Below are positions 30,326-41,074 of a stretch of 64,000 nt of DNA, in pieces. The translations under genes and the position numbers were made by a program. Each line of letters starts with the position of its first letter. The first letter of the stretch is position 1. This DNA is from Caballeronia telluris (GTDB taxonomy: Bacteria; Pseudomonadota; Gammaproteobacteria; Burkholderiales; Burkholderiaceae), in assembly GCF_001544495.1 (NCBI RefSeq), contig NZ_FCNZ02000007.1, positions 1-64,000 on the forward strand, given 5' to 3'. The notes beneath the pieces were generated by a model. It was not told where the DNA came from and ran no database searches. It worked only from the letters and a program-made list of their open reading frames with translations.

Positions 30326-31016
30326 GGAAAACTTCAAGGTGAACTGGGACGCACGCGCTGCGGCGCTCGTGACGCGGGTGACGCTCGTCGCGCTTTCGTT
30401 GACTGCGGGATTGCCAAGCGCCCATGCCGCGGACGCACAGGCGGCTCGGTCGTTGCCGACGATCGTCGTGCTCGGCGACAGTCTCTCCGCCGAATACGGC
30501 CTGCCGCGCGATACGGGCTGGGTCAACCTGCTGCGCGAACGGCTCGCCAAAGAGCGTCTCGATTATAGCGTCGCCAATTCGAGCATCAGCGGCGACACCA
30601 CGAGCGGCGGGCTTGCCCGGTTGCCCGCCATCTTGAACCGGCTGAAGCCGGCGGTCGTCGTGGTCGAGCTGGGCGCCAACGATGCGCTGCGTGGCGTGCC
30701 GCTCGCGACGACCGAGGCGAATCTTCGATCGATCGTCGAGCGATCGCAGGCCGTGCACGCGAAGGTTTTACTCGTCGGGATGTACGTTCCGCCCAATTAC
30801 GGCCCCGACTACTCGCAAAAGTTCCATGGCGTCTACGAGCAGTTGTCGAAAGAGAAGAAAGTGCCGCTCGTGCCGTTCCTGCTGGCCGGTATCGTCGACA
30901 AGCCCGCCCTCTTTCAGGCCGACCAGATTCATCCCACGGTTCAGGCCCAGCCCTTGCTATTGGAAAACGTCTGGCCAAACCTGAAACCGCTGCTGGGCGC
31001 GACGGCCTCCAGATGA
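30324..31016 (+). CDS. tesA: Periplasmic acyl-CoA thioesterase I/arylesterase (GDSL/SGNH)
   Basis: 230 aa from the ATG at 30324. A signal peptide ends near PSAHA-ADAQ. SGNH blocks follow: VLGDSLSAEYG with the nucleophile Ser, the Gly in ISGDTTSGG, GANDAL with Asn, and DQIHPT with Asp and His. It hydrolyses thioesters or aryl esters in the periplasm. The start codon shares bases with the ABC ATPase start; a GTG at 30339 preceded by AAGG is a possible alternative. Confidence 0.88.
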   Translation: MENFKVNWDARAAALVTRVTLVALSLTAGLPSAHAADAQAARSLPTIVVLGDSLSAEYGLPRDTGWVNLLRERLAKERLDYSVANSSISGDTTSGGLARLPAILNRLKPAVVVVELGANDALRGVPLATTEANLRSIVERSQAVHAKVLLVGMYVPPNYGPDYSQKFHGVYEQLSKEKKVPLVPFLLAGIVDKPALFQADQIHPTVQAQPLLLENVWPNLKPLLGATASR

Positions 31017-31156
31017 TTCGCAGACCGAGTCGGGAGACCACGGCGCCGGGCGCATTTCAAGACAAAACGCGGAACAAGGCCAGGGTTCTGTTATCTGAAC
31101 TTTCGCTTCACTCTTAAAACCCGGCTCCGCAGTGAGCGCCCCAACAAGGAGGTAAC

Positions 31157-31498
31157 GTGAAATATTTGTCCCTTCTCGCCATGACCGTTGCGATCTCGGC
31201 GTGTGCCGCCCAGCCGCCTGCAGGCGTGCAACAGGTGGGCACGAGCCAGAAAGCGCCGAAGGTCGTCGCGCAGTGCATCTCGCAGAAATGGGCCGACAAG
31301 TCGCAGCAGCAGGTCGTATCGCAGGATACGCTCGCCAACGACCAGGCCCTCGATGTCTACGTGCCGGGCCAGCAGCCGCCCGCGGGCGCCGCCGCCGTCG
31401 TGCGTCCCAACTGGACCGGCCCGGGCTCGTGGGTCGGCTTCCGTGCCTCGGGCGCGGCCGGCAGCGAGGCGACCGGCGATATCCAGACTTGCCTGTAA
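31157..31498 (+). CDS. Small lipoprotein of unknown function
   Basis: 113 aa from a GTG start with a very strong AAGGAGG 4 nt upstream. The N-terminus ends in the lipobox AISAC, so Cys16 should be lipidated. The mature part has two further cysteines (AQCISQKW and the C-terminal QTCL) that may form a disulfide. No enzymatic motif is visible and I do not recognise the family. It is flanked by a 140-bp gap on the 5' side and a strong terminator downstream. Confidence 0.8.
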   Translation: MKYLSLLAMTVAISACAAQPPAGVQQVGTSQKAPKVVAQCISQKWADKSQQQVVSQDTLANDQALDVYVPGQQPPAGAAAVVRPNWTGPGSWVGFRASGAAGSEATGDIQTCL

Positions 31499-31554
31499 CC
31501 GACGAGTCGCGTCCACGCGACCGCTGACGCTCAGCGCTCGACGCTCAAGCGATA

Positions 31555-31590
31555 AAAAAGCCCCGATGGTTTCCACCATCGGGGCTTTTT
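31555..31590. terminator. Bidirectional intrinsic terminator, lipoprotein gene / ppiD
   Basis: AAAAAGCCCCGATGGT and ACCATCGGGGCTTTTT pair perfectly around TTCC. The A and T tracts make it work for both converging genes. Confidence 0.92.
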
Positions 31591-31607
31591 AGTGTGGCCT
31601 TGATCGC

Positions 31608-33533
31608 TTACTGCTGGGCGGCCGTTGGGGGCGCCTGCGTGATCTTCACCTTCGAGCGCGCCTTCAGCGACTCGAGATACGCTTCCATCTCCGCTTGCGC
31701 GTAGACCTGCGCGACCTGCTGCTGTGCGCCGGTCAGACGGTCGGCAGCGACGGGCGTGGCCTTCTGGATGCCGTTCACGCGATAGATCGCATAACCGTCG
31801 TTGCCGAGGTCGACGCCGACATAAGCCGGCAGCTTCGACGCGTCCGCCTTGAAGATCGCGCCGAGCGCGGCCGGCGGCAAGCCTTGCGGGTCGTTGCGCG
31901 ATACCGTCGTTACCGACGAGAAGCCCGCCGTTGCATTCGACTTCTGCACGTCGGCCAGCTTCGCCGCGCCGTCCTTCCGGGCCTTCGCAGCCGCTTCTTC
32001 AGCGACGACCTTCGCGCGCACCGCGTCTTTCACTGCGTCGAGCGCGGGCACCGCGGCCGGCTTGTAGTCGGTCACGCGGGCGGCGATGAGCGTGTTGCCG
32101 CCGACGTCGATGGCCTGCGTGTTGTTGTGGTCCTTCACGGAGTCCGGAGCGAAGACGGCGGCGAGAAACTTCCCGTTGTTCAGCGGGTTGTCCTGCGGCA
32201 GTTGCGGATTCGGCGTCGGTGCGACGGTCGCCGTCTGGATCTGGAGCTTGTACTTGTCGGCGGCGGGTTGAAGCGTCTTCGACTTTTCGTACACGGCGTC
32301 GGTGAACCCCTGCGCGTCGTCGGCGAGGCTCTTCGATGCCTGCTGCGCCACGTAGTCCTTCGCGAGCGCGTCCTTCACTTCGTCGAACGGCTTCGTGCTC
32401 GCCGGCTTCACGTCGGTGGCCTGAATGATGTGATAACCGAAGTCGGACTGCACGACATCGCTCACTTCGCCTTTCTTGAGACCGAACGCGGCATCGTCGA
32501 ATGCCTTGCCGCCCGCGATCATGCCGCGGCCGAAGTAGCCGAGATCGCCGCCCTTCGATGCCGAGCCCGGGTCTTCCGAATTCTTCTCCGCGATCTGCGC
32601 GAACTGATCCGGATGCGCCTTCACCTGCGTGAGCAGTTCGTCGGCCTTGGCTTTCGCCTTCGCCTTGTCGGCCGCGCTCGCGTCTTTCGGAGCGTTGATC
32701 AGGATGTGGCTCGCGCGCACTTCGCTTTCCGTGCGATAGCGCTGGACATTGTCGTCGTAGTACTTCTTCAAGTCGGCGTCGGTCGGCTTGATCGCAGCAG
32801 AGAGCGTCGACGGCGACAGCACCAGATATTGGATCGAAGCCGATTCGGGCGTCGCGAATTCATTGCGATGCGCGTCGTAGTAGGACTTGATCTGCGCGTC
32901 GCTCGGCTGGACCTTCGACGCGTAGTCCACCGTGCGGAACGCGAGGCCCTGCACGTCGCGGCGTTGCTCGGCAAGCTCAGTGAGACTCTGCGCGAGCGCC
33001 TTCGACGTGAACGCGCTCGCCTGAATGCTGCCCGGAATCTGGTCGATGGCGAGACCATAGCGGGTGCGCTCGTCGTATTGCTCGGGCGTCATGCCCTGCA
33101 TCGCGAGCAGCTGCTTGTAGCGCTCGACGTCGATCGTGCCGTCGGGCTTGCGCAGCGACGAGATCACCGGATCGGCGAGCAGCGCGCGGCGCACGGCCTC
33201 GTCAGACGCGGTCAGATGCAAACGTTGCGTTTCGTCGGCGAGCGCGCGTTGCTGCACGAGGCTGTCGACGAGCGCGGTGCGCATCGCGGGCGTCTCGAAC
33301 ATCTTCGGATCGAACTGCGCGCCGAGCATCTGCCGCGCCCGATCGACTTGCTGGCGCAACGCGTTGTCGTATTCGATGCGCGTGACCTTGTGACCGTTCA
33401 CGCTCGCGACGTTCGCGTTCTCGTCGAAGAAACTGCTGAACCCCTGAATACCGACGATCCCCAGCCCCGGCACAACGATGAGGATCAGGAGCGCCATCAT
33501 CAGGCGTTGGTGATTACGGAAAAAATCGAGCAT
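31608..33533 (-). CDS. ppiD: Membrane-anchored periplasmic folding factor PpiD
   Basis: 641 aa. A short cytoplasmic start and one N-terminal membrane helix (about 12-32) are followed by a SurA-like chaperone region and a parvulin domain at about 270-365 (RASHILINAP, GGDLGYFGRG, FGYHIIQATD). A long C-terminal region follows. PpiD binds nascent exported proteins next to the Sec translocon. It is downstream of two tRNA genes and the HU/lon block, the same order as in E. coli (lon-hupB-ppiD). Confidence 0.93.
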   Translation of the reverse strand: MLDFFRNHQRLMMALLILIVVPGLGIVGIQGFSSFFDENANVASVNGHKVTRIEYDNALRQQVDRARQMLGAQFDPKMFETPAMRTALVDSLVQQRALADETQRLHLTASDEAVRRALLADPVISSLRKPDGTIDVERYKQLLAMQGMTPEQYDERTRYGLAIDQIPGSIQASAFTSKALAQSLTELAEQRRDVQGLAFRTVDYASKVQPSDAQIKSYYDAHRNEFATPESASIQYLVLSPSTLSAAIKPTDADLKKYYDDNVQRYRTESEVRASHILINAPKDASAADKAKAKAKADELLTQVKAHPDQFAQIAEKNSEDPGSASKGGDLGYFGRGMIAGGKAFDDAAFGLKKGEVSDVVQSDFGYHIIQATDVKPASTKPFDEVKDALAKDYVAQQASKSLADDAQGFTDAVYEKSKTLQPAADKYKLQIQTATVAPTPNPQLPQDNPLNNGKFLAAVFAPDSVKDHNNTQAIDVGGNTLIAARVTDYKPAAVPALDAVKDAVRAKVVAEEAAAKARKDGAAKLADVQKSNATAGFSSVTTVSRNDPQGLPPAALGAIFKADASKLPAYVGVDLGNDGYAIYRVNGIQKATPVAADRLTGAQQQVAQVYAQAEMEAYLESLKARSKVKITQAPPTAAQQ

Positions 33534-33583
33534 GCGTAACGCTGCCTTAAGACAAAACGCCCGATATTACAACAGCGGGCAAT

Positions 33584-33610
33584 AAAAAAGGCGAACCGGA
33601 GTTCGCCTTT
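33584..33610 (-). terminator. Intrinsic terminator downstream of the tRNA-Asp gene
   Basis: AAAGGCGAAC (33587-33596) and GTTCGCCTTT (33601-33610) form the stem; on the minus strand a run of six T follows. It lies 11 bp after tRNA-Asp and ahead of the ppiD start. Confidence 0.88.
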
Positions 33611-33621
33611 CTCGTAGATGC

Positions 33622-33698
33622 TGGCGGAGTGGACGGGACTCGAACCCGCGACCCCCGGCGTGACAGGCCGGTATTCTAACCGACTGAACTACCACTCC
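33622..33698 (-). tRNA. tRNA-Asp (anticodon GTC)
   Basis: The 77-nt cloverleaf read on the minus strand starts GGAGTGG and ends CACTCC-G-CCA. The anticodon loop CTGTCAC gives GTC, and the T-loop GGTTCGAGTCC is canonical. CCA is encoded. It probably shares a transcript with tRNA-Val just upstream. Confidence 0.96.
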
Positions 33699-33735
33699 TT
33701 TTGTTGCTGCTTATGTCACTTGCTGAATCTGGAAC

Positions 33736-33811
33736 TGGTGGGTGCTGAGAGGCTCGAACTCCCGACCTACGCCTTGTAAGGGCGCCGCTCTACCAACTGA
33801 GCTAAGCACCC
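33736..33811 (-). tRNA. tRNA-Val (anticodon TAC)
   Basis: The 76-nt cloverleaf on the minus strand starts GGGTGCT and ends AGCACCC-A-CCA. The stem GCGCC/GGCGT holds the loop CTTACAA, hence anticodon TAC. CCA is encoded. It lies 37 bp before tRNA-Asp and 66 bp after the HU gene. Confidence 0.96.
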
Positions 33812-33877
33812 GCTCCGCGATTCGTTCACCAGACGGCAACGATGCTTTGTGTTGCATTGCTGCATCCAGCGAGTCCG

Positions 33878-34150
33878 CTAGTTTAGCGCATCTTTCAGTG
33901 CTTTGCCAGGGCGGAATTTGGGCACCTTGGCGGCCTTGATCTTGATCGCATCGCCTGTGCGCGGATTGCGTCCGGTGCGCGCGACGCGCTTGCCGACCGC
34001 GAACGTCCCGAAGCCCACGAGGGTCACCGTACCGCCCTTCTTGAGCGTGCTGCGCACGCCGCCGATCACGGCGTCGAGTGCGCGGCCAGCGGCTGCTTTG
34101 GAGATATCGGCTTGCTGCGCGATATGGTCGATCAGTTCCGTTTTGTTCAT
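33878..34150 (-). CDS. hupB: DNA-binding protein HU
   Basis: 90 aa, exact family length. It starts [11 protein letters not shown] and contains [21 protein letters not shown], split here as GFGTF and RNPRTG, the DNA-bending arm with its Pro tip. HU is a nucleoid protein. Position between lon and ppiD is the same as in enterobacteria. The 269 bp upstream to lon has no other gene and holds its promoter and the lon terminator. Confidence 0.95.
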   Translation of the reverse strand: MNKTELIDHIAQQADISKAAAGRALDAVIGGVRSTLKKGGTVTLVGFGTFAVGKRVARTGRNPRTGDAIKIKAAKVPKFRPGKALKDALN

Positions 34151-34340
34151 TGTGATCCCCGAGTCTTTAGTTGCACGTTGTTGTCGATGGTGTCCTGCAT
34201 CGAAGCCGATCGCTTCGACGGACGTCCGGCCAGGCCGGGCGCGGCGCTCATTAGAAGCAGCCGAAAGAGCCGTGTCAACGAGGGTTGGGCCTGATTCAAG
34301 CCCCTTGTACGGCGCTTTAGAAGTTGTCGTCGAAAATAAA

Positions 34341-34374
34341 AAAAACCCGCGGGGATTCAAGTCCGCGGGTTTTT
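34341..34374 (-). terminator. Intrinsic terminator of lon
   Basis: AAAAACCCGCGG (34341-34352) and CCGCGGGTTTTT (34363-34374) pair. On the minus strand the stem is followed by a run of eight T. It lies 45 bp after the lon stop. Confidence 0.9.
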
Positions 34375-34419
34375 AGTCTTCGGCCAAGCAACACGTGTTG
34401 CTTGGCCGGTGTCGACGCC

Positions 34420-36849
34420 TCAATGCTTCACGAAGTCGCCCGCAGTGGGCGAATCCTTCTGCGCTTCGGCCGCGGCTGCGACCGGTGCCGGCTTCGGTTC
34501 CTCTTCAGGCAACGCCTCCGGCACGCGTTCGAGCGCCAGTTCGAGCACACGGTCGATCCAGCGGACCGGAATGATCTCGATGGCGTTCTTCACGTTGTCC
34601 GGAATGTCCGCGAGATCCTTCGTGTTTTCTTCCGGAATCAGCGCGAGCTTGATGCCGCCGCGATGCGCCGCCAGCAACTTCTCCTTCAACCCGCCGATCG
34701 GCAGCACTTCGCCGCGCAACGTGATTTCGCCGGTCATCGCCACGTCGGCCCGCACCGGGATGCCGGTGAGCACGGACACGAGCGCCGTCGTCATCGCGAT
34801 ACCGGCGGACGGACCGTCCTTCGGCGTTGCGCCTTCAGGCACGTGGATGTGGATGTCCTTCTTCTCGAAGGCTTCATCCGACACGCCCAGACGCCGCGAA
34901 CGCGAGCGAACCACCGAGCGCGCCGCTTCGACCGATTCCTTCATCACGTCGCCGAGCGAGCCCGTGCGGATCACCGCGCCCTTGCCGGGCATCGACGCCG
35001 CTTCGATCGTCAGCAGATCGCCGCCGACTTCCGTCCATGCAAGGCCCGTCACCTGGCCGACCTGGTTTTCCTTGGCCGCCAGACCGAAGTCGTACTTGCG
35101 CACGCCGAGGAAGGTGTCGAGATTGCTGCCGTCGACCTTGACCGCGCCTTCTGCCTTCTTCAAGAGCAGCATCTTCACGACCTTGCGCGAGATCTTCGAA
35201 ATTTCACGCTCAAGCGAACGCACGCCCGCTTCACGCGTGTAGTAACGAATGATGTCGCGGATGGCCTGTTCGGTCACATCGACTTCGCCGTCCTTCAGAC
35301 CGTTGTTGCGCTTTTGCTTCGGCAGCAGGTAACGCTGCGCGATGCTGACCTTCTCGTCTTCGGTGTAACCCGAGAGACGGATGACCTCCATCCGGTCGAG
35401 CAGCGGCGGCGGAATGTTCAGCGAGTTCGACGTCGCGACGAACATCACATCCGACAGGTCGAAGTCGACTTCGATGTAGTGGTCGGCGAACGTGTGGTTC
35501 TGTTCGGGATCGAGCACTTCGAGTAAGGCCGAAGCCGGATCGCCGCGGAAATCCATGCCCATCTTGTCGACTTCGTCGAGCAGGAAGAGCGGATTGCGCA
35601 CGCCGACTTTCGCGAGGCTTTGCAGGATCTTGCCCGGCATCGAACCGATATACGTGCGGCGGTGACCGCGAATCTCGGACTCGTCGTGCACGCCGCCCAA
35701 CGCCATGCGCACGAACTTTCGGTTCGTGGCGCGCGCGATGGACTGCCCAAGCGAGGTCTTGCCGACGCCCGGAGGCCCGACGAGGCACAGGATCGGCGCC
35801 TTCACCTTCTCGACACGCTGTTGCACAGCGAGATATTCGAGAATCCGTTCCTTCACCTTTTCGAGTCCGAAGTGATCTTCGTCGAGCACGCGTTCCGCAT
35901 TCGTGAGGTCGTTGTTGACCTTGCTCTTCTTGCGCCACGGCAGGCCGATCAGCGTGTCGATGTAGTTGCGCACGACGGTGGCTTCCGCCGACATCGGCGA
36001 CATCAGCTTGAGCTTCTTCAGTTCGGCGTCGGCCTTCTTCTTGGCTTCCTTCGGCATGCGCGCGGCGGTGATGCGCTTCTCGAGTTCCTCGAGATCCGCG
36101 CCCTCTTCGCCTTCGCCCAGTTCCTTCTGGATGGCCTTGACCTGCTCGTTCAGGTAGTACTCGCGCTGGCTCTTTTCCATCTGGCGCTTCACGCGTCCGC
36201 GAATGCGCTTTTCGACCTGAAGGATGTCGATTTCGGCTTCGAGTTGCGCGAGCAGATGCTCGAGGCGCTCGATGACCGGGAACATCTCGAGGATGTGCTG
36301 CTTCTGGTCGAGCTTGAGCGGCAAATGCGCGGCGATGGTGTCAGCCAGACGACCCGCTTCGTCGATACCCGACAGCGACGTCAGGATCTCCGGCGGAATC
36401 TTCTTGTTGAGCTTCACGTACTGGTCGAACTGCGACACGATCGCGCGGCGCAGCGCTTCGGTTTCAGCGCTGTCGGCGTGGTCGGGTTCGAGCGGCATCA
36501 CGTCGCACGAGAATTGGGTTTCCTGCTCTTCGATGGAGAGCGTTTTCGCGCGCTGAAGGCCTTCGACCAGCACTTTCACGGTGCCGTCGGGCAGCTTCAG
36601 CATCTGCAGGATGTTGGCGATACAGCCAACTTCGTACATGTCCTTTTCGGTCGGCTCGTCTTTCGCCGCCGTTTTCTGGGCGACGAGCATGATGTGCTTG
36701 CCGCCTTCCATCGCGGCTTCGAGCGCCTTGATCGACTTGGGCCGCCCGACGAAGAGCGGAATCACCATATGCGGGAAAACGACTACGTCGCGCAGCGGAA
36801 GCAGCGGGAGCGTAATGCGTTCCTGCGGGAGGAGTTGGGTTCCTGACAT
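34420..36849 (-). CDS. lon: ATP-dependent protease La
   Basis: 809 aa. Order: N-terminal substrate-binding LON domain (about 10-205), coiled coil, AAA+ module with Walker [10 protein letters not shown] near 360 and Walker B-like FLLDEVDK, and the C-terminal protease domain. The domain has the catalytic Ser in PKDGPSAG and the Lys in [10 protein letters not shown]. It degrades misfolded and regulatory proteins. GGGGAA precedes the ATG. It belongs to the tig-clpP-clpX-lon series and has its own 189-bp leader region. Confidence 0.97.
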   Translation of the reverse strand: MSGTQLLPQERITLPLLPLRDVVVFPHMVIPLFVGRPKSIKALEAAMEGGKHIMLVAQKTAAKDEPTEKDMYEVGCIANILQMLKLPDGTVKVLVEGLQRAKTLSIEEQETQFSCDVMPLEPDHADSAETEALRRAIVSQFDQYVKLNKKIPPEILTSLSGIDEAGRLADTIAAHLPLKLDQKQHILEMFPVIERLEHLLAQLEAEIDILQVEKRIRGRVKRQMEKSQREYYLNEQVKAIQKELGEGEEGADLEELEKRITAARMPKEAKKKADAELKKLKLMSPMSAEATVVRNYIDTLIGLPWRKKSKVNNDLTNAERVLDEDHFGLEKVKERILEYLAVQQRVEKVKAPILCLVGPPGVGKTSLGQSIARATNRKFVRMALGGVHDESEIRGHRRTYIGSMPGKILQSLAKVGVRNPLFLLDEVDKMGMDFRGDPASALLEVLDPEQNHTFADHYIEVDFDLSDVMFVATSNSLNIPPPLLDRMEVIRLSGYTEDEKVSIAQRYLLPKQKRNNGLKDGEVDVTEQAIRDIIRYYTREAGVRSLEREISKISRKVVKMLLLKKAEGAVKVDGSNLDTFLGVRKYDFGLAAKENQVGQVTGLAWTEVGGDLLTIEAASMPGKGAVIRTGSLGDVMKESVEAARSVVRSRSRRLGVSDEAFEKKDIHIHVPEGATPKDGPSAGIAMTTALVSVLTGIPVRADVAMTGEITLRGEVLPIGGLKEKLLAAHRGGIKLALIPEENTKDLADIPDNVKNAIEIIPVRWIDRVLELALERVPEALPEEEPKPAPVAAAAEAQKDSPTAGDFVKH

Positions 36850-36984
36850 TTCATTTCCCCAGTAGTGGAATCAGTTCGTTCGTAAGTAAGGCCTGCGGAC
36901 AACAAATACAAGCCTTCGCATGAGGGAAAAGTTCAGTTCGAAAAATTCGCGTCAGTAACGTCCACAAGATATCCGAAAAATAAA

Positions 36985-37014
36985 CAAAAAGCCGTTCACG
37001 TTGCCATGAACGGC
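36985..37014 (-). terminator. Intrinsic terminator of clpX
   Basis: GCCGTTCA (36991-36998) and TGAACGGC (37007-37014) form an 8-bp stem; on the minus strand TTTTT follows. It lies 24 bp after the clpX stop and separates it from lon. Confidence 0.82.
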
Positions 37015-37038
37015 CTTTCGCCGACACACAGCCCAATC

Positions 37039-38310
37039 TCAGTTCGAGCCCGCTACCTTCGGTGCATCTTCATAGATGAGCAGGGGCTTGCCGTCGCCGT
37101 CGATCGTGTTGTCGTCGACAATGACCTTGCTCACGCCCTTCATCGTCGGCAACTCGTACATCACGTCCAGCAACGCCTGTTCCAGAATCGAACGCAGTCC
37201 GCGCGCGCCGGTCTTGCGGCGGATCGCCTTCTGCGCGATGGCCTGCAACGCCGCCGGACGGATTTCGAGTTCGACGCGTTCCATGTTGAAGAGCTTGTGA
37301 TACTGCTTCACGAGCGCGTTCTTCGGCTCGATCAGAATTTTCACGAGCGCGGTTTCGTCGAGCTTGCCGAGCGTGGCGACCACCGGCAGACGGCCGATCA
37401 GTTCCGGAATCAGGCCGAACTTGATCAGATCTTCCGGTTCAACGTCGCGCAGCACTTCGCCCGCGTCGCGCTCCTGCTTGCTCTTCACGCTCGCGCCGAA
37501 ACCGATGCCGGTCTTTTCCGTGCGGTCGGTAATGACTTTTTCGAGCCCGTCGAACGCGCCGCCGCAGACGAACAGGATGTTGGTCGTGTCGACCTGGATG
37601 AAATCCTGGTTCGGGTGCTTGCGCCCGCCTTGCGGCGGCACCGACGCCATCGTGCCTTCGATCAGCTTGAGCAGCGCCTGCTGGACGCCCTCGCCCGACA
37701 CGTCGCGCGTGATGGACGGGTTATCCGACTTGCGGCTGATCTTGTCGATTTCGTCGATATAGACGATGCCGCGCTGCGCCTTGTCGACTTCATAATTGCA
37801 GTTTTGCAGCAGCTTCTGAATGATGTTCTCGACGTCTTCGCCGACGTAGCCGGCTTCCGTCAGCGTCGTCGCATCGGCGATGACGAACGGGACGTTCAAC
37901 ATGCGCGCAAGCGTCTGCGCAAGCAAGGTCTTGCCCGAGCCGGTCGGCCCGATCAGCAGGATGTTGCTCTTCGACAGCTCGATCTCGTCTTTCTTGTCGA
38001 GATGCTTGAGACGCTTGTAATGGTTGTACACGGCCACCGCGAGAATCTTCTTCGCGCGTTCCTGGCCGATCACGTACTGATTGAGAATATCGCTGATTTC
38101 CTGCGGGCTCGGCAGATCGGACTTCGAGAGTCCAGCTTCTTCCGCCGCGCCGGCTGCTTCGTCGCGAATGATCTCGTTGCACAAATCGATACATTCGTCG
38201 CAGATGAACACCGACGGGCCAGCAATGAGCTTCTTCACCTCATGCTGGCTCTTGCCGCAAAACGAGCAATACAACAGCTTTTCGCTGTTTGAACCTTTTT
38301 TGTCCGCCAT
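37039..38310 (-). CDS. clpX: ClpXP unfoldase subunit ClpX
   Basis: 423 aa. An N-terminal zinc domain with CSFCGKS and CDECIDLC (two CxxC) precedes the AAA+ domain with Walker [13 protein letters not shown] near 120, Walker B YIDEIDK and the ClpP-binding IGF-type loop (IGFGAS). It unfolds tagged proteins and feeds them to ClpP. It lies 160 bp downstream of clpP, in the usual order. Confidence 0.97.
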   Translation of the reverse strand: MADKKGSNSEKLLYCSFCGKSQHEVKKLIAGPSVFICDECIDLCNEIIRDEAAGAAEEAGLSKSDLPSPQEISDILNQYVIGQERAKKILAVAVYNHYKRLKHLDKKDEIELSKSNILLIGPTGSGKTLLAQTLARMLNVPFVIADATTLTEAGYVGEDVENIIQKLLQNCNYEVDKAQRGIVYIDEIDKISRKSDNPSITRDVSGEGVQQALLKLIEGTMASVPPQGGRKHPNQDFIQVDTTNILFVCGGAFDGLEKVITDRTEKTGIGFGASVKSKQERDAGEVLRDVEPEDLIKFGLIPELIGRLPVVATLGKLDETALVKILIEPKNALVKQYHKLFNMERVELEIRPAALQAIAQKAIRRKTGARGLRSILEQALLDVMYELPTMKGVSKVIVDDNTIDGDGKPLLIYEDAPKVAGSN

Positions 38311-38470
38311 AGATGTGTAAGCCTCCGGACACTCGATTACATAATACGCCCTTCGATCTCGTCACGCAGATACGGCCGGCGCGACAAGGAAAGGTCACTG
38401 GCGTTCTGCCGCAGGCGCTTCGGGCGGGCTGGCTTCGTTCGGAAGCCAGCGCGGTGTTGCTTGAAAATGC

Positions 38471-39124
38471 TCAGGGACGCTTGTGCAGGACCTGGTCGAC
38501 GAGACCATAGGCTTGCGCGTCGTCGCCGGACATGAAGTTGTCGCGGTCGGTGTCGCGCGCGATGCGTTCGACCGGCTGACCCGTGTGATGCGACAACAAC
38601 TGGTTCAGGCGTTCCTTCAGGTACAAAATTTCGCGCGCCTGAATTTCGATGTCCGATGCCTGACCGCGTGCGCCGCCGAGCGGCTGGTGAATCATCACGC
38701 GCGCGTTTGGCAGCGCGACGCGCTTGCCCTTCGCGCCGGCCGCCAGCAGGAACGCGCCCATGCTTGCAGCAAGACCCATGCACAGCGTCGCGACGTCGGG
38801 CTTCACGAACTGCATCGTGTCGTAGATCGCCATGCCGGCCGACACCGAACCGCCCGGGCTGTTGATGTAGAGGCTGATGTCCTTGTCCGGATTCTCGCTT
38901 TCGAGGAACAGCAACTGCGCGACGACGAGATTCGCCGTCTGGTCGTTCACTTCACCGACGAGGAACACCACGCGCTCTTTAAGCAGACGCGAGTAGATGT
39001 CATAGGCACGTTCGCCGCGGCCACTCGTTTCCACGACCATCGGAACGAGGCCGAGCGCCTGGGCTTCGAAATCCCGCGGCGCATTCGAGGCAAGTGTGTC
39101 GAGCAATTGAGCGCGAAAGGTCAT
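38471..39124 (-). CDS. clpP: ClpP protease subunit
   Basis: 217 aa from the ATG at 39124 ([11 protein letters not shown]), with AAGGA upstream. The catalytic Ser is in GLAASMGAF, the His in VMIHQPLGG and the Asp in [10 protein letters not shown], so the triad is complete. The N-terminus includes a short propeptide before the mature VPMVVE stretch. It is the tetradecameric serine protease partner of ClpX. Confidence 0.97.
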   Translation of the reverse strand: MTFRAQLLDTLASNAPRDFEAQALGLVPMVVETSGRGERAYDIYSRLLKERVVFLVGEVNDQTANLVVAQLLFLESENPDKDISLYINSPGGSVSAGMAIYDTMQFVKPDVATLCMGLAASMGAFLLAAGAKGKRVALPNARVMIHQPLGGARGQASDIEIQAREILYLKERLNQLLSHHTGQPVERIARDTDRDNFMSGDDAQAYGLVDQVLHKRP

Positions 39125-39210
39125 GCAATTTCCTTGGTTCGTATAGGGATACTGGACCACACGAGAACATTCAGCGGAACAACGGCATCCGCTCGCACAA
39201 ACTTTAATGC

Positions 39211-39251
39211 AAAAAAGGCGTGCGGGCCGTCACGCCGACGACCCGCACGCC
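39211..39251 (-). terminator. Intrinsic terminator of tig
   Basis: GGCGTGCGGG (39217-39226) pairs with CCCGCACGCC (39242-39251). On the minus strand TTTTTT follows the stem. It sits between tig and clpP, so clpP probably has its own promoter in 39125-39210. Confidence 0.85.
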
Positions 39252-39264
39252 CCTGGATGCCGCT

Positions 39265-40611
39265 TTAGGCTTGCGCCGTTGCGCTCGCCAGTTCCTCGAA
39301 GCTGACTTCCTTGTCGGTCACCTTGGCCCGGCCGAGCACGAAATCGACGACATTGCTTTCGACCACGTACGCTTCCATCTCGGACAGGCGCTGCTGGTTC
39401 GAATAATACCAGCGGACGACTTCCTTCGGGTCTTCGTAGCTTTTGGCGAACTCGTCTACTTCCGCGCGGATCTGTTCCGGCTTCGCGTGCAGTTCATTCG
39501 ACTTCACCAGCTCTGCAAGAACGAGGCCCAGCTTCACGCGGCGCTCGGCCTGCTCGGCGAACATTTCGGCCGGGATCGGCGCGTCCGCTGCGTTCGGCAC
39601 GCCGCGCTGCTGCAGGTCCTGGCGCGCCATCTCGACGAGACGTTCCTGATCTTGCTCGATCAGCGCCTTCGGCACGTCGAGTTCGGAGATCTTGAGGAGC
39701 GCGTCCATCACCTGGTTCTTCACGATCTGCTGCGTGCGGCGCTTCGCTTCGCGCTCGAGGTTGTCCTTGATTTCGGCGCGCATCTTCGACAGATCGCCGT
39801 CTTCGATGCCGAGCGACTTCGCGAATTCGCCGTCGATTTCCGGCAGGTGCGGCCACTCGATCTTCTTCATCGTGATCGTAAATTGCGCCGTCTTGCCCGC
39901 CACGTCCTTGCCGTGATAGTCCTCGGGGAACGTCAGGTCGAATTCGCGCGATTCGCCGACCGCGAGGCCGAGCGCCGCCTTTTCGAATTCCGGCAGCATG
40001 CGGCCTTCGCCGAGCACGAACGAGAAATCTTCGGCGCTGCCGCCCTGGAACACTTCGCCGTCGATCTTGCCGACGAAGTCCATCGTCACGCGGTCGCCGT
40101 CCTTGGCCGCGGCTTCACCGCCGCCGTCGCCGTGCTCGCCCGCTTCGCCGCGCACGTGGTAGTGCACGCGCTGCATGCGCAGGATGTCCAGCGTGCGGTC
40201 GATTTCGGCTTCCGAGATGGTCGTGACCGTGCGCTCGATTTCGGCCGTCGCGACGTCGCCCAGCTTCACTTCCGGATAGACCTCGAAGGTCGCGTCGAAC
40301 GCGTAGGCGTCGGCCGGCGCTTCGTCGCCCTTCGGCGCGAAGCTCGGCTGGCCCGCGACGCGCAGGTTTTCAGCGCGCGTCACGTCGAAAAACTCCTTGC
40401 CGACCTTGTCGCTCAGCACTTCGGCTTCAACCTGGCCCTGGTACTGCTGCGTCACCATCTTGAGCGGCACCTTGCCCGGGCGGAAACCCGGCATGCGCAC
40501 GTTCTTCGCCAACTGGCGGATACGCGAATCCACTTCCTTCTGCACGGTGTCCTTCGGCAGGGAGATGGTCACGCGGCGTTCGAGCTTGCCGAGGTTTTCA
40601 ACGTTAGCCAT
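39265..40611 (-). CDS. tig: Trigger factor
   Basis: 448 aa from the ATG at 40611 ([19 protein letters not shown]). The N-terminal ribosome-binding domain carries the signature [11 protein letters not shown]; the FKBP-like isomerase domain lies at about 155-245 ([14 protein letters not shown]); the C-terminal helical chaperone arms complete it. It binds nascent chains at the ribosome exit tunnel. The following clpP and clpX give the usual folding/degradation block. Confidence 0.96.
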   Translation of the reverse strand: MANVENLGKLERRVTISLPKDTVQKEVDSRIRQLAKNVRMPGFRPGKVPLKMVTQQYQGQVEAEVLSDKVGKEFFDVTRAENLRVAGQPSFAPKGDEAPADAYAFDATFEVYPEVKLGDVATAEIERTVTTISEAEIDRTLDILRMQRVHYHVRGEAGEHGDGGGEAAAKDGDRVTMDFVGKIDGEVFQGGSAEDFSFVLGEGRMLPEFEKAALGLAVGESREFDLTFPEDYHGKDVAGKTAQFTITMKKIEWPHLPEIDGEFAKSLGIEDGDLSKMRAEIKDNLEREAKRRTQQIVKNQVMDALLKISELDVPKALIEQDQERLVEMARQDLQQRGVPNAADAPIPAEMFAEQAERRVKLGLVLAELVKSNELHAKPEQIRAEVDEFAKSYEDPKEVVRWYYSNQQRLSEMEAYVVESNVVDFVLGRAKVTDKEVSFEELASATAQA

Positions 40612-41074
40612 GGCTTCTTTCGTCCTAGAGTAATTCGGGTATTCGGGTTCGTTTGACGGGTGTGTCTGGTCTGTGGCTGGTTCGTACCGCCCCGTGCCCG
40701 GCGCCGCGCACCGGGAGCGCTCGCGCGCTGCGTGTTCCGGTGTCCGGGCTGCCGCCGACGCGTTACGAGTCAACAGAGCCCAACATTTTAGCAAACAATT
40801 CGACAGGCCCGCCGCGTTTGCCCGCTGGATGCATAAATTGGAGCGTTTCCGGCCCGATTTCGGCGTTATTCCGCGTTTCTGAAGCTCGAAACCGCGCGCA
40901 CAATGCCGGCTATCGCAGCGACGCTATTTTGCACGGCGCGACGCGCTGATAAGCTTGGCCCGCGCGACGCGCATCCGCTTTCGGCCGCCGGGCCACGCGG
41001 GGAGCGCATGCAGCAAGCGAAGTACATGCGTCCTCGCCGCGCGTTTTTCAATCCATTCCAATACCCGAGACACC
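40612..41074. other. 463-bp divergent intergenic region, tig / glycerate kinase
   Basis: No gene is evident. On the minus strand TGCTAAAAT (40785-40793 region) is a candidate extended -10 for tig, about 175 nt before its start, without a convincing -35. The part nearer the kinase is GC-rich. A TTGCAC at 40929-40934 followed by TAAGCT is a weak plus-strand promoter candidate. Confidence 0.4.

Noticed and set aside
36850..36990. Heat-shock (sigma-32) promoter for lon
   Set aside because: Only partial matches such as TTCGAA with CCTCAT at an unusual spacing were found, which is not enough to call.
35620..38292. Long plus-strand frames opposite lon and clpX
   Set aside because: Same antisense artefact; both proteases are complete with all catalytic motifs on the minus strand.
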